Assembly: GCA_036924085.1 (NCBI GenBank)
Contig: JAVGWX010000007.1
Coordinates: 97,424,641 to 97,488,640 of the forward strand
Reading direction: 5' to 3'
Source: Ariolimax columbianus
Lineage: Eukaryota > Mollusca > Gastropoda > Stylommatophora > Arionidae
DNA: 64,000 nucleotides
Below, piece by piece: positions 10,541-21,040 of this stretch. The stretch's first letter is position 1; each line of letters starts with the position of its first letter. The notes under the pieces were generated by a model. The model did not search any database, was not told where the DNA came from, and saw only the letters and a program-made list of their open reading frames with translations. The position numbers and the translations under genes were made by a program.

Positions 10541-11359
10541 TTGACTTTTGTTGCTGCCACAGCTATATCAGTTATACATTTGAATAAGTCTAAGCTGAAC
10601 TTGGAAGGTGGCTATACAGGTGTTAGATTTGTTGTTTGGAGTGTGCCTGCCTGGATCTTGATTAGTGGTTTATTACAAGTTCAGGACATTGTGTATTTTC
10701 TTATTAAAGCACATTATAAATGTAGAAGAATAAAGCTAATCTAGCTTTAAAATGAAGGTGGTTTAAGAAGAGCTGCATACAGCGGCCATGTTCATCATAG
10801 GAACTCGTCTGGCAGTGTAAAAATCAACAAGCAAACACAAAGACAAAAAGAAGTTAGAGGAAGTCATAAATGTCAGAAAGAAGGGACCATCTCGGAAGAT
10901 AGCACATCAAACTTCTGGTGAAGGTGATCTGGTTTAGATACACAGGTACAAGTCAATGAATTTTTTTCATTTAGCAACTTCTTCCTTTTGCAGGCTGACA
11001 TTATCTTCTGCTGCAATATTAAACTTCTATGTTTACACACAAAAACATTCTCAGAGACATGATCCTCTGATGCCCAGTAAACAATGCCAGCCTGCAGTAG
11101 AAACATAGATAACAAAATGGCTTCCTGGTAATTAATTGGCACTCAATTTCGATGCCTTCATCCCTAGAACATTTCTAGTTCTTGGAGCATTCTAGAGTTC
11201 AAGATGTCAAATAAGATATCCAAAAACCAATCTACACCAGGTAATGCATTGAAAGTTATTCTTTAGCGTTTTATAGTGGCAAGCAAGCATGTCAACAGGC
11301 CCATGAGTTCAGATATTTGAGCAGCATTTTTTAGACAGACGGTAATATCGACAGTGAAA
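10541..11359. other. Intron sequence with no recognised feature
   Basis: About 820 bases of AT-rich unique-looking sequence within RALGAPA intron 1. A minus-strand 89-codon frame at 10873-11142 has no recognisable family. No splice-consistent exon was found. Confidence 0.5.
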
Positions 11360-11890
11360 TTGAGACTAGGCATCAGAAAGTGTATGTGGTAACTTATCAG
11401 CTATCATCACTGCTTGGGCACCCAAGCATTTGTTTGGCAACAAAACAACAGCTGATAAACAGTACATTTATACCAACTCTGTGCTACCAGTGCCAAACAT
11501 GGCCTCTGTCCAGGGCACATGATAGCAGAACTTTTGTCATGCGAAATGAAGTGTTTGAGGAAGGTCATTGGTGTTACCAGGAACAACAGAATGCGAAACG
11601 ACAACATTTGCAATATCATCGGCACTACATCTTGTGCAGAGTACATTTTCAGGCACAAAATATGTTGGTTTGGTCATCTTATGAGAATGCACCCTCATCA
11701 ACTTCCACTGATGGCTTTAAACACTAGTAGATGATCTGACTACAGGGCAAGGGGGCATAGATAGAGGCAGGTGGATAGATGACATTAGAGTGATTTTGCA
11801 GCAACAATGGTGCACGCTGACCAATGCATTGTACTCTGTGCAGGACAGATGACTTAAGCTCCCCACAAGACTTAGTGGCATAAGTGGAAA
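11360..11890 (+). mobile_element. LINE C-terminal fragment (family with CWFGHLMRM motif)
   Basis: The plus strand reads LINSTFIPTLCYQCQTWPLS and LSCEMKCLRKVIGVTRNNRM, then EYIFRHKICWFGHLMRM and, past a stop, a decayed RGRWIDDI..TLTNALYSVQDR tail. These are the post-RT blocks of a LINE. A related copy lies at 24471-25300. No RT core is left, so this is a 5'-truncated, decayed insertion. Confidence 0.75.
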
Positions 11891-12415
11891 GAAAACTAAC
11901 TAACTAAGGAAGCATTTTTACTTCATAAACACTTTGACTTTTCATCTAGAAATGTATTTTCATTACACTTTCTCAACATAGACCCACACAATTGCAGATT
12001 AGACTTGCTCGGCTGAATCTTTCTGGTCTCTACTGGGACATGGGACTGCAGCCAATGCTACCCACCACTTACATTTTTGGGCTGTCTTCCTAAGCTGTGC
12101 CCAGGAGACTCCAGCTGCCCTAGCTGCTAGAACATAAAATATTCTTTTCCAGGTGTTCTTTGATCATACCACTCTTCTTTTTTCCTGTGAGGTTCCAATC
12201 CAGCACATGTCTAGTTATAATGTCAGGGTATTTTGTGAGGGTTTGCCACAATTTTTGGATTCCAGTAAAAGCACAATCCATGGGATGTACGCTAGGATCT
12301 TACATCTGTGTTCATCTACACCCACATGTCATTTTCTATGTGTAAAACTGATGTTCACACCTCATCTGACTAACCAATGGGCTACTGTTTTAACTTATCT
12401 TATCTGTTCAATCAG
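11891..12415. other. Intron sequence with no recognised feature
   Basis: About 525 bases of RALGAPA intron 1. No repeat unit, motif or splice-consistent exon seen. Confidence 0.5.
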
Positions 12416-12705
12416 TACACCTGTTTTTAACTTGTTCAACTAGTGCACCTGTTTTTAACTTGTTCAATCAGTACACCTGTTTTTAACTTGTTCAACTAGT
12501 ATACATGTTTTTAACTTGTTCAACTAGTACACCTGTTTTTATGTTTTTAACTTGCTCAATCAATATGCCTGTTTTTAACTTATCTGTTCAACTAGTACAC
12601 CTGTTTTTAACTTGCTCAATCAATACGCCTGTTTTTAACTTATCTGTTCAACTAGTACACCTGTTTTTAACTTGTTCAACTAGTATACCTGTTTTTAATT
12701 TGTTC
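12416..12705. repeat. 28-bp minisatellite, left part
   Basis: About ten copies of a unit built from ACCTGTTTTTAACTTGTTC and AACTAGTAC, with some 4-base longer variants (TTATCTGTTC). The array is cut by the LINE at 12706-15220 and resumes at 15221. Confidence 0.95.
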
Positions 12706-12722
12706 TTCTTCTTCGTATGCAG

Positions 12723-13796
12723 TCAGACAGTAACCATTATTTTTTCGAAAAAAGCGGCGGTCATCCTGAGGCTGTCGCCACTGCCATAGAGCTTGTCTTG
12801 CAGTTCCACTGGTGATGGCCACATCTGCTCTCTCTGATCCTCGTATGTCGGGCAGTTCTGCAGCAGATGTTCAGCGGTCATTTTACCGGTACCGCACGGG
12901 CATTCGTCGGTACCACCTATCTTCAATTTGTTGAATAGGTGGTACCTCAGTCTATTGTGGCCAGTGCGAAGTCTGAAGACAACGACCTGCTCTCTTCGGT
13001 TCAACTGGTAATAGGCATCGTTTTTGGTGTAACCAGTATGTTCGGTTTCCCATTTGGTCATGTATCTGGCTTTGATAAGCCGTTTTGACTCTTCGTACGT
13101 CATACTAGTATCTGTTTGTGGTAGTCTTGCACCTTCTTTTGCCAGTCTGTCTGCCTCCTCGTTGCCTTGGATGTTGCAGTGTGATGGGACCCACTGTACC
13201 ACTACCCTTTTTGGTGCGGACTGCTGGCACAGTTTGCAGAGTGCTGCTCTTAAGTCATTAAGCTCAGTGTTTTTCTGGCTTTGTAGCGCTGTGACTACGG
13301 CGAGAGCATCTGTAAGCAGGACTATATGGCTTTCATTTTCTTTATGTGTCACCATTTCTTCCACTGCCACCCTCAGTGCCTCTGCCTCCGCTCTGAAATT
13401 GCTTGTGTACTTACCAGTAGTGAATGACAGTGTTATTTTTCTGCCATTTGGTAGGTTCAGGATAGCTCCTGCCCCTCCGTTCTGTGTAGTGTTTGTTACA
13501 GAACCGTCGGTGTATGCATGGGTCCAGTCCATGCTTGGGTAGTTTTCCGATATAAAGCTTAGGGTAGTATCTCTCCTTTCTTTTTCAGTCTGGCTGTTTT
13601 TGTTTCCAATACCTGGTATATTTTCTACCACCTCTGGAAATATATCCTGCCTCCAGGTAGGTTTTCGTACAGTAGTGATGGGTTTTGGTGTTGTTAGTGC
13701 GTTTATGGGATCTTCGTGCATCTTTGCTTTGGCTATTTCTGCAAAGTTTCTCCGCTTTAGTTTCCCATTTCCCAAATTGTTTAGTCTCTGGTGCAT
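12723..13796 (-). pseudogene. I-like LINE RNase H and C-terminal zinc-finger domain
   Basis: A 357-codon frame contains the RNase H catalytic set: HAYTDGSVTNTTQNGGAG (Asp), FRAEAEALRVAVEEM (Glu), IVLLTDALAVVTAL (Asp) and VQWVPSHCNIQGNEEADRLA (His/Asp). A C-terminal Cys-rich block (DECPCGTGKMTAEHLLQNC) follows, then ...AFFEKIMVTV and a stop near the tail. All acidic residues are present, so this domain looks recently functional. It is one frameshift away from the RT. Confidence 0.92.
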
Positions 13797-13814
13797 TGGA
13801 TGGTCGGTCAGTCT

Positions 13815-14651
13815 TCAGAGTTTCTCTGACTGCAGCTGGGCTCTGCAGTCTCTTCTATCGGTCATGGATTGCAGTTTTGTAATCCTTTCAAGTTCTACAA
13901 TTGGCGTTGACTTCATGCCTCCTGTTATAACTCTCATGGCTTGGTTTTGAAGTTTGCTAACTTTATCGAAGTTCGCCTTTGCTGCTGTTGTCCATGCCGC
14001 AATGCCATACTCGAGAACTGGTCTCACTCTTCCAGTGTACAGTTTCTTTAGTATGCTTTCGTCTGCTCCCCAGCTTGTGCCAGCAAGTTTCCTCATGATT
14101 GCCATTCTTTGTGTGGCTCTCATTCGGTTTCTCTCGATCTGACTTTTCCATGTCATGCGCCGATCAAATGTGACTCCCAAATAGTTTGGGTTGTCGTTTG
14201 GCTGCAGGAATTTGCCATTTAAACTTAACTTGGTATTTTGGGGTTTGATTGAAAGCGAGAATATTGTGCATGTGGTTTTCTCCTCGTTTATTTTGACCAG
14301 CCATGGGTTCGCCCAATCTTCCAGCGATGTTAGGGCCTGCTGCATCTGATTTCTTGCTATGGTGAGATTCTTTTCAGAGGTCCACATAGCCAGATCGTCT
14401 GCAAACATTGAGCTATGGACTCTCCTTGGTATATTCTCTGTAATGTCGTTTATATACACCAGGAAGAGTGTGGGTGACAGTACTCCCCCTTGGGGTACTC
14501 CTTGCTCGAGTGTCACCTTTCTGCTCATCTGCCCTTGTACTTGGACTCTGGCCGTTCTGTTTTTGAGGTAGTGGTTGATCCACTTGTACATTTTCCCACA
14601 GACATCACTTCTTCTTAGCTTGACTCTGTCCATCTTTCCAGACTTTGTCAA
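13815..14651 (-). pseudogene. I-like LINE RT, C-terminal half
   Basis: A 278-codon frame reads WINHYLKNRTARVQVQGQ, EQGVPQGGVLSPTLFLVYIN, SSMFADDLAMWTSEKN (intact FADD), then NPNYLGVTFDRRMTWKSQI and RVRPVLEYGIAAWTTAAKAN, ending near RRDCRAQLQ. It lies directly downstream of the N-terminal half and directly upstream of the RNase H frame, each join being a frameshift. Confidence 0.9.
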
Positions 14652-15123
14652 ATGCCTTTTCCAGGTCCACCCAAACCGCTACTGTGTGCTTCTGTGCCTG
14701 GTAGGCATCTTCTATTTCCTGGGGTATGAGGATGACCTGGTCCTCAGTGGATCTGTGCTGTCTAAAGCCAGCTTGCTGTGGAATTAGTATTCGTTTTTCT
14801 TCCAGATGCCACATCAGTCTGGTGTTTATCATACGTTCCATCAGTTTGCCGACACAGCTCAGTAGGCTGATAGGCCTGTATCCATTTGGATCTGTTTTGT
14901 CCTTTCCTTTTTTTGGTACTGGTACCAGTACTGCGTCTTTCCATGCCTGGGGTACAATTCCCCTTTTCCAGCTTTGGTTCAGGACCGATAGCAGCTTCCT
15001 CTTCGCTGTTTGGCCCAGCCCCATCAGCATTTCGTTTGTTATCCCATCTTTTCCGGGAGATTTCCTTTTCTTTAATGTTCTCATGGCCTCTTCCATTTTG
15101 CTCATTGTTAATTTGGCCATCAT
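14605..15123 (-). pseudogene. I-like LINE RT, N-terminal half
   Basis: A 172-codon frame reads MMAKLTMSKMEEAMRTLKKR, KSPGKDGITNEMLMGLG, WKDAVLVPVPKKGKDKTDPN, GYRPISLLSCVGKLMERM, IPQQAGFRQHRSTEDQ and VAVWVDLEKAFDKVWKDG. These are the fingers and first palm blocks of a LINE RT. A one-base frameshift just after KAFDKVWKDG (about 14640) moves the rest to the frame at 13815-14651. Confidence 0.9.
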
Positions 15124-15220
15124 ATGCTCTTCAGGTGCCGTACTGATGTTGTCGTGCCCTTTTGCTCTTGACTAATGTCTGTATGCCTATCTGCAGGGAC
15201 CTCGATGTGGTTTGCTCTGG

Positions 15221-15472
15221 TTTAATTTGTTCAACTAGTACACCTGTTTTTAACTTGTTCAACTAGTACACCTGTTTTTAACTTGTTCAATCAGTACGCC
15301 TGTTTTTAACTTATCTGTTCAACTAGTACACCTGTTTTTAACTTGTTCAACTAGTATACCTGTTTTTAATTTGTTCAACTAGTACACTTGTTTTTAACTT
15401 GTTCAACTAGTACACTTGTTTTTAACTTGTTCAACTAGTACACCTGTTTTTAACTTATCTGCTCAACTAGTA
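15221..15472. repeat. 28-bp minisatellite, right part
   Basis: About nine more copies of the unit seen at 12416-12705, ending 26 bases before the RALGAPA exon at 15498. Each unit holds a poly-T run, TTAAC and a CAACTAG, which resembles an intron 3' end. Confidence 0.95.
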
Positions 15473-15497
15473 CACAATTTGTTTCTTCCCAAACCAG

Positions 15498-15569
15498 GTG
15501 TCATTTTGATTTGCTAAAGAAGAGTGACAAAGTTCTCAGAGAACTGAAAAACTTGGATGCTCAAAAATG
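15498..15569 (+). CDS. RALGAPA: RALGAPA exon 2
   Basis: A 72-nt exon. The acceptor TTCTTCCCAAACCAG ends at 15497 and the donor is TG|GTGAGT. Frame: G completes Arg from exon 1, then CHFDLLKKSDKVLRELKNLD and AQK, ending in TG, which the C of exon 3 turns into Cys. The HFDLL..S.K.LRELRNLD block precedes [11 protein letters not shown] in RalGAP alpha proteins. The upstream side is a 28-bp minisatellite ending 26 bases before the acceptor. Cryptic acceptors in that array would be plausible but are not shown. Confidence 0.93.
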
Positions 15570-16000
15570 GTGAGTTCTTACTGACTACTTTAACTACTGT
15601 GTGTTTACTCCTGACTACTTTAACTACTGTGTGTTTACTTCTGACTGTGTTTACTCATTTTTCCTGTTTTGTTTTCTCTCTTTTACCTTACTTCTATAAG
15701 TAATAGATGCACTGCCATATTTACTTCAGTTATAACAATCAAGTCATATTACACCTTTAACAACTATCACGTTTTAGCTCTTACTGTGATAACTATTGTT
15801 TCTCTGTTTGTTCTCACTCTGTGATAGTCATGTTTTATTTCTGTAAATGATAATAAATTATGAAAATTCTATTATTATGCACAACAACTAAATTGTGGGC
15901 ATTTGTTGTAAATGTAAATAGCTCATGTAAATGCGAATAGCTCATGTAAATATACAAAATGTTGTGGTCATTACAGTCTGACATCAACTGTTGTCAGTCT
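15570..16000. other. Intron sequence with a short local duplication
   Basis: AT-rich intron. Near 15579-15650 the motif CTGACTACTTTAACTACTGT occurs twice. No other feature seen. Confidence 0.6.
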
Positions 16001-16420
16001 GTTTGTTACAGCTGAAGCTCTGATGCTCAACACATAGTTGCCACTTTATCTAGCTGGTCATTCCTGTACAAGTGTTTGTTACAGCTGTAGCTCTGATGCT
16101 CAACACATAGTTGCCACTTTATGTATCTAGTCATTCCTGTACAAGTGTTTGTTACAGCTGAAGCTTTGATGCTCAACACATAGTTGCCACTTTATGTATC
16201 TAGTCATTCCTGTACAAGTGTTTGTTACAGCTGAAGCTTTGATGCTCAACACATAGTTGCCACTTTATGTATCTAGTCATTCCTGTACAAGTGTTTGTTA
16301 CAGCTGAAGCTTTGATGCTCAACACATAGTTGCCACTTTATCTAGCTGGTCATTCCTGTACAAGTGTTTGTTACAGCTGTAGCTCTGATGCTCAACACAT
16401 AGTTGCCACTTTATCTATCT
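16001..16420. repeat. 73-bp minisatellite
   Basis: About 5.8 copies with a 73-bp period, containing GTTTGTTACAGCTGAAGCT, GATGCTCAACACATAGTTGC and GTCATTCCTGTACAAG. Copies differ at TCTAGCTGG versus TGTATCTAG. Confidence 0.95.
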
Positions 16421-16444
16421 ACTTGTGACTATACAAATCAATAG

Positions 16445-16530
16445 TTGTCTTGCTATTTAACTTAACTATCCCTTTTTATGCTGGTTTAGAAGACTCTGCA
16501 GAGTCTATATACAACCAGTTTCTTTTAAAT
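16445..16530 (-). mobile_element. 3' tail fragment of the CR1/L2-like LINE
   Basis: About 85 bases matching the LINE tail at 5151-5228 and 39995-40080, including the perfect palindrome AGACTCTGCAGAGTCT at 16491-16506. Confidence 0.7.
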
Positions 16531-16976
16531 TCTTAGTCTTAGTGCTAGTCCCAATCTACCAGTACCTATACAGGGGCAGATGCCCTTGTGCAGGTCCCAG
16601 TCCTGGTGTTAGCTGGATGTAGCTATGAGGAGGACAGCTTACTGCTCAGATGCGTTGAGAAAAGTGCTGCGGAAAGTAGTCAACTGATGTGCAAGTCCAT
16701 CCCAATAGACTCAAATACTAGAGCAAAGTAGACCTGCAACCTGCTAGACACCATCTAAGCTACTTTGTTTGAAACCACCTAAACATGGCTGGTGTAATGC
16801 TATTTGACACACCTCTTACGACAGGCTCTCTGTGATGGGGCAGTGGTGCTATTCTTGTCCTTGTCATACACAAAGACCCTGGCGGACCACTCTGGATATT
16901 TGAGGGAGGTTATAAGTTTTTATTTAAATAAAATGTCATGTTGTTGGTTGCTGGAACATCTCTTTGTCTTCTCTAG
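16531..16976. other. Intron sequence with no recognised feature
   Basis: About 445 bases up to the acceptor of exon 3. No repeat or motif was recognised. Confidence 0.5.
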
Positions 16977-17100
16977 CCGTGAGACGCACAAGATTGCTGT
17001 AATATATATTGCTCCAGGCCAGGAGGACAAAAACTCCATTCTCAGCAACAATGTGGCTAGTCGTGCCTTTGAGGACTTTGTAGCAGGTCTTGGCTGGGAG
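16977..17100 (+). CDS. RALGAPA: RALGAPA exon 3 (start of the Rap/Ran-GAP domain)
   Basis: A 124-nt exon. The acceptor TTGTCTTCTCTAG ends at 16976. It reads (C)[19 protein letters not shown], then [20 protein letters not shown] and WE. The (C)[19 protein letters not shown] block and [13 protein letters not shown] are hallmark positions of the RalGAP alpha GAP domain. The next exon starts with GTT (Val), completing GLGWEV. The donor GAG|GTTGGT is weak. The last 25 coding bases and the donor are the first unit of a tandem array that continues into the intron. Reading past the donor hits TAG at 17122-17124, so this donor must be used for a full protein. Confidence 0.93.
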
Positions 17101-17440
17101 GTTGGTCTGTGTGTTCTTTTATAGCTGGCCTTGGCTGGGATGTGTGTTCTTTTGTAGCAGGTCTTGACTGGGAGGTTGGTCTGTGTGTTCTTTTGTAGCA
17201 GGTCTTGGTTGGTTTATGTGTTCTTTTGTAGCAGGTCCTGACTGGGATGTGTGTTTTTTTGTAGTAGGTCCTGGCTGGGATGGGTGTCCAGGTTTGTAGC
17301 AGGTTTTTGCTGGGAGGTTGGTTTATGTGTTCTTTTCTAGCAGGTTTTGGCTGGGATGGGTGTTCTTTTCTAGCAGGTCTTGGCTGGGATGGGTGTTCTT
17401 TTGAACTAGGTCGTGGCTGGGAGGTTTGTCTGTGTGGTCT
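17076..17440. repeat. About 41-bp minisatellite derived from exon 3 end and its donor
   Basis: Roughly nine degenerate copies of a unit containing TTGTAGCAGGTCTTGGCTGG, GAGGTTGGTCTG and TGTGTTCTTT. The first copy straddles the exon-intron junction at 17100/17101. Later copies keep GAG|GTTGGT at 17172-17180 and 17314-17322, and GAG|GTTTGT at 17421-17429. Confidence 0.9.
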
Positions 17441-17449
17441 GTTGACTAC

Positions 17450-18044
17450 AAGATTGCAGATTGGTTGTATTGTTGAGGATCAAGCCTGTGGTATTGACAA
17501 TGGGTATAATGTGCTTGTTGTTACACCTAGAACTGGTGATTATTTTTATTCATGAAAGGAGCAACCATTGTAGTTTTAACCTCTTGGTCTAGATAAGCTC
17601 TTAGACTCAAAGACGTGCATGGTGAAGAACCACATCTTCCTCGAGGTAGTCCTGGTAACAGGGAGTGCGAAATCTCAGGTTACACACAACAGTTCTGTAG
17701 GAGCAAACCTTGATAAACAATCCAGTCCAACAGCACTTCTGTGGTCAGGAAGGTGACAGCACTGTACTGAACATATCTGAGAAAAGAGAACCAACATTTG
17801 CTGCACTCTGGCAACTGAGACCAAGCATAAAGGCGCAGGGGCTTAGGGTCTGACAATCTAATTGTCTTTAATTTTAGTCAAAGGTCTAGTTCCTAGGAGA
17901 GCTTGATCTAGCCAGTAGACAATTGGTGGCAGAGAATGAGCTCGGTGTACCCTACCTTGGCTTCAGCACCTTGGATTGTGGGTAATGTACCCCCTTAGCT
18001 GCTTAATGTTAGGACAGAACATTTCTGTCCGTGTATATAGGTCT
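17450..18044. other. Intron sequence with no firm feature
   Basis: About 600 bases. The part at about 17590-17850 has CCTGGTAACAGGGAGTGC, similar to part of SINE family B at 5340-5365, but the match is too short to call. Confidence 0.4.
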
Positions 18045-19045
18045 CCCTTTTTGCTTGCTCTTGTGGCTGACTTAGTCACATTCCTTCTACAATGTCTAGA
18101 AGTCTTGCTTCTTACTTGTTCTTGTGGCTGACTTAGTCACATTCCTTCTACAATGTCTAGAAGTCTTGCTTCTTACTTGTTCTTGTGGCTGACTTAGTCA
18201 CATCCCTTCTACCATGACTAGAAGTCTTGCTTCTTACTTGTTCTTGTGGCTGGCTTAGTCACATTCCTTCTACAATGTCTAGAAGTCTTGCTTCTTACTT
18301 GTTCTTGTGGCTGACTTAGTCACATTCCTTCTACCATGACTAGAAGTCTTGCTTCTTACTTGTTCTTGTGGCTGACTTAGTCACATCCCTTCTACCATGT
18401 CTAGAAGTTTTCCTTTTTGCTTGTTCTTGTGGCTGACTTAGTCACATTCCTTCTACCATGACTAGAAGTCTTGCTTCTTACTTGTTCTTGTGGCTGACTT
18501 AGTCACATCCCTTCTACCATGTCTAGAAGTTTTCCTTTTTGCTTGTTCTTGTGGCTGACTTAGTCACATTCCTTCTACCATGACTAGAAGTCTTGCTTCT
18601 TACTTGTTCCTGTGGCTGACTTAGTCACATTCCTTCTACCATGTCTAAAAGTTTTCCTTTTTGCTTGTTCTTGTGGCTGGCTTAGTGACATTTCTTCTAC
18701 CATGTCTAAAAGTTTTCCTTTTTGCTTGTTCTTGTGGCTGACTTAGTCACATCCCTTCTACCATGTCTAGAAGTTTTCCTTTTTGCTTGTTCCTGTGGCT
18801 GACTTAGTCACATTCCTTCTACCATGTCTAAAAGTTTTCCTTTTTGCTTGTTCTTGTGGCTGACTTAGTCACATCCCTTCTACCATGTCTAAAAGTTTTC
18901 CTTTTTGCTTGTTCCTGTGGCTGACTTAGTCACATTCCTTCTACCATGTCTAAAAGTTTTCCTTTTTACTTGTTCTTGTGGCTGGCTTAGTCACATTTCT
19001 TCTACCATGTCTAGAAGTCTTGCTTCTTACTTGTTCTTGTGGCTG
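18045..19045. repeat. 61-bp minisatellite
   Basis: About 16 copies with a 61-bp period, containing CTTGTGGCTGACTTAGTCAC, ATTCCTTCTACCATG and TCTAGAAGTCTTGCTTCTTA or AAAAGTTTTCCTTTTTGC. Two unit subtypes alternate in the middle of the array, which suggests higher-order duplication. Confidence 0.96.
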
Positions 19046-19059
19046 ACTTAGTCACCATG

Positions 19060-19210
19060 ATGTCTTTTGCTCTCACTTTTTACTTGTTCTTATGACATAT
19101 TGTCACCATGGTAGCCAGCCCCATTTCCCACCCTATTTTTGTCACCTCTTATGATGTGCCTGGCAAGTTACAATTTATTTGTTCTTTGTTCCATGTTTAC
19201 TTCCACTAAC
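19060..19210. repeat. Interspersed repeat family C, fragment
   Basis: Contains a diverged CACCTCTTATGATGTGCCTGG with GCAAGTTACA and a TTCTTTGTTCC, shared with segments at 22950-23290, 34640-34830 and 40590-41010. Probably an old SINE; boundaries unclear. Confidence 0.35.
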
Positions 19211-19380
19211 ACATGGCTGGATTCTTCTAGTTATTTATATCCTCTCATCTAGATAATTCTCACCATCCTTCCATTGTGGCTGTGAAGTTTGTTGCCTTGT
19301 TTAGTTAGTGCTTGTTGTTAGTGACTGTCCTACTCAAACTCTGTGTCCAATGAAGAATAATGCTACTACACACCACATTT

Positions 19381-19725
19381 TGTCCCTGGCCTGACAGCAC
19401 AGCTATGATGTGGGTTAGTCAGGAAATGGAAAGATCTTCAGTTTGTTCCTCTGGTTCTGTACATTCTGTCCCTGGCCTGACAGCACAGCTATGATGTGGG
19501 TTAGTCTGGAAATGGAAAGATCTTCAGTTTGTTCTTCTGGCTCTGTACATTATGTCCCTGGCCGGACAGCACAGCTATGATGTGCGTTAGTCAGGAAATT
19601 GAAAGATCTTCAGTTTGTTCCTCTGGTTCTGTACATTGTGTCCCTGGCCTGACAGCACAGCCATGATGTGGGTTAGTCAGGAAATGAAAAGATCATCAGT
19701 TTGTTCCTCTGGTTCTATACATATT
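19381..19725. repeat. 86-bp minisatellite
   Basis: Four copies with an exact 86-bp period (starts near 19381, 19467, 19553, 19639), containing TGTCCCTGGCCTGACAGCAC and GGGTTAGTCAGGAAATGGAA. Confidence 0.95.
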
Positions 19726-19899
19726 TTCTCTTACTGAGATTTCTTCATTGTCCATATCTATAGGATTGTGAGTTGTTATGGAAGGTACTTGTACCGAGAA
19801 TTCAACGATTAATGATGTTTCTTTTGTGGCAATTTACAGGGGCTATTCTTACACCTCAAAATGTATTTGAGAACGTGGATTTGCTCCTCACCACTGTTG

Positions 19900-20070
19900 T
19901 GCAGTAAGGCTCGCACTAGGCTCACAACAATGGGGATTACATTGTTGATCCCTACATTGTTGGCTAGACTGCTAGAACACAGTCTGTATCCAGGAACGAG
20001 AATGTGAGGTGGGGGTCTTGATTAGCATATTTGACCTGATCCTGATCCAAATTACTCACCAAATTTCTCT
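19900..20070 (-). mobile_element. SINE family A, diverged fragment
   Basis: Matches the other family A copies over the CTCACAAC..GGGGATTACATTG..GATCCC region and over GAGGTGGGGGTCTTGATTAG, followed by CATATTTGACCTGATCC. Older than the copies at 24656-25000 and 48213-48567. Confidence 0.6.
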
Positions 20071-20626
20071 ACCCAGTTCTCTGTCTAGCATCTGCATTTT
20101 TCTCTTATAGAACTACATTTTCATTGTGGCATGATGGCTGCTTGATAGAGGGACTAAACAGATTGTTTATTTTTCTAACTAGACAGCAGCTTGTTAGTTT
20201 TATCTTTCATGTCAGTCAGTCCTCACCGCACCCACCCCACAGCCACCTCAGTTTGTTATTTAATCACTAACTGTTTTGGTCTGGCAGGATCATGGGGTCA
20301 TCATTACAGTTGGTTTTGCTTCCTTTCAGTAAGAGTGTTCTTAAACATTTAACCTGAATGTGCGATTTGTGTATCCAAAATTAAAATGTGTAATGAAACT
20401 TAATGAGTAATAAAGAGTTTGTGATTTTGTGGTGCATTAAATGTGAAATAACTGCACAAGTGTCATTTTCTGTGATGCGCTGCAACAGTTGTGAGATATG
20501 GGTCATCCATTACTTGTATTTGCGTATCAGTAAAAGTGGCTGTGTAGATTCTGTTATGTTTGTCCACATTCGTTACATTATTTAGACCTCAGGGCTGTGT
20601 GATGTACTGTGTCATTCTGCACTCAG
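20071..20626. other. Intron sequence with no recognised feature
   Basis: AT-rich, up to the acceptor of exon 4. No repeat or second exon seen. Confidence 0.5.
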
Positions 20627-20779
20627 GTTGATCTAGAAACTCACCAGGGCTTTATGGGAGGACTTCAGCAGAACAGAACCACAGGCAACACAGCACCCTA
20701 CTGGGCCAGTTCTACGTGCGAAGTTATCTTTCACGTATCTACTCGGATACCCAGTATAGGCAGTGACTGGCATATCAAA
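20627..20779 (+). CDS. RALGAPA: RALGAPA exon 4 (Rap/Ran-GAP domain)
   Basis: A 153-nt exon of 51 whole codons. The acceptor TTCTGCACTCAG ends at 20626 and the donor is AAA|GTAAGC. It reads [40 protein letters not shown] and [11 protein letters not shown]. The H.GFMGGLQ.N.STG....[15 protein letters not shown] block is diagnostic for RalGAP alpha. It forms the core beta-sheet of the GAP domain just before the catalytic Asn segment. The intron is phase 0 on both sides. Confidence 0.95.
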
Positions 20780-21040
20780 GTAAGCTTTCATTTATTAGTA
20801 CGGAATTGATGTAGCATTCTTTTTAGAGTTTCTTATTGAAAGATATATATAATATAATGTGCTGCTTAGCAACCAACGTACTGGATTTCTAGCATTTTCT
20901 GTAGATTTAAATCAACTTTTTCTTGTCATTGTCCGTCTTCCAATATTTCCTTCCCACTTGCATGTCTTTCATCAATTTGTCAAGTCAATTTATCTCAATG
21001 ATGATGATTTGTGTGTAACATGATGTTTGATTTATCTGTG

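Larger units (their letters stand above)
12706..15220 (-). mobile_element. I-like LINE with RNase H, 5'-truncated, inserted in the 28-bp array
   Basis: The 12-mer TTTAATTTGTTC flanks the insert at 12694-12705 and 15221-15232. On the minus strand it starts just before the RT (RANHIDVP-type sequence), runs through RT and RNase H, and ends in a CGTACGAAGAAGAA-type tail. A second copy lies at 31194-33843 (+), a 77-bp tail piece at 38940-39016, and older fragments at 22480-22700 and 37300-37620. The RNase H plus CCHC-like finger order suggests the I group; this is inferred. Confidence 0.92.

Noticed and set aside
10873..11142. Minus-strand 89-codon frame
   Set aside because: No recognisable family, no splice logic, within an intron of a plus-strand gene.
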